Positions 5,363-5,374 of a stretch of DNA of 5,374 nt are shown here, in pieces. Within the stretch, counting starts at the first letter, position 1; each line of letters starts with the position of its first letter. Below the pieces are notes generated by a model that did no database searches, was not told the DNA's origin, and saw only the letters and a program-made list of their open reading frames with translations. The stretch is from Opitutia bacterium (GTDB lineage Bacteria; Verrucomicrobiota; Verrucomicrobiia; Opitutales; Opitutaceae). The translations under genes and the position numbers were made by a program. The stretch lies in contig PMKA01000251.1 in NCBI GenBank assembly GCA_003157575.1, forward strand, positions 1 to 5,374, given 5' to 3'.

Positions 5363-5374
5363 GTGATCAAAAAT
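5357..5374. mobile_element. Possible end of a second element inserted in istB
   Basis: The tail TGTTGAGTGATCAAAAAT abruptly follows GC-rich istB and is AT-rich. It starts with TG, as IS21-family and several other elements do, and contains TTGA/TCAA inverted arms around GTGA. Only 18 bases are visible, so another insertion, a deletion junction or an assembly edge are all possible. Confidence 0.3.

Overview
The window splits into two parts of different character. Positions 1 to about 2420 have moderate GC content and ordinary spacing. They look like host chromosome, or an older accessory segment, and carry two clear protein genes on the + strand. Positions from about 2580 to 5353 are strongly GC-rich, with four genes packed head to tail with overlapping starts and stops. 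This is an IS21-type insertion sequence of the extended kind that carries two accessory genes ahead of the transposase. No 16S or other marker is present. This accessory-plus-istAB arrangement is, from memory, seen in GC-rich environmental bacteria such as Verrucomicrobia, Planctomycetes and some Deltaproteobacteria. A verrucomicrobial host is only a guess.

Layout. 1-357: no confident gene; a weak 50-residue frame with one membrane helix lies at 119-271 and looks like a remnant. 358-1620: an integral-membrane zinc metalloprotease of the M50 (site-2 protease) type, fused to a soluble helical-repeat (TPR-like) C-terminal half. 1692-2417: an unrecognised soluble protein of about 225-241 residues, possibly co-transcribed with the protease. 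2418-2606: no gene; a pyrimidine-rich stretch with repeated TTCTTC motifs, within which the left end of the element probably lies. 2607-3143: a small zinc-ribbon protein. 3088-3396: a small winged-helix-like protein. 3393-4853: IstA-like DDE transposase with all three catalytic acidic residues present. 4850-5362: IstB-like AAA+ ATPase helper, cut off directly after the Walker B aspartate.

How the genes work together. In the IS21 family IstA cuts and joins DNA, and IstB is the ATP-dependent regulator that controls target choice and activates IstA. The two ATGA overlaps (3393-3396 and 4850-4853) imply translational coupling through the operon. Because IstB is truncated at the junction near 5353, this copy is probably unable to transpose on its own. 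The sequence after the break begins TGTTGAGTGATC at 5357, which would fit the terminal end of another TG-starting element inserted into istB; the window ends before this can be decided.

The most unusual signal is an 11-base sequence, GTCTTACAAGA, present three times at exactly 69-base spacing inside the zinc-ribbon gene. It encodes a repeated Val-Leu-Gln-(Glu/Asp) motif each time with the same uncommon TTA CAA codons. The amino-acid motif may be a family trait, but the identical codon choice suggests that the DNA itself is also constrained or recently duplicated.
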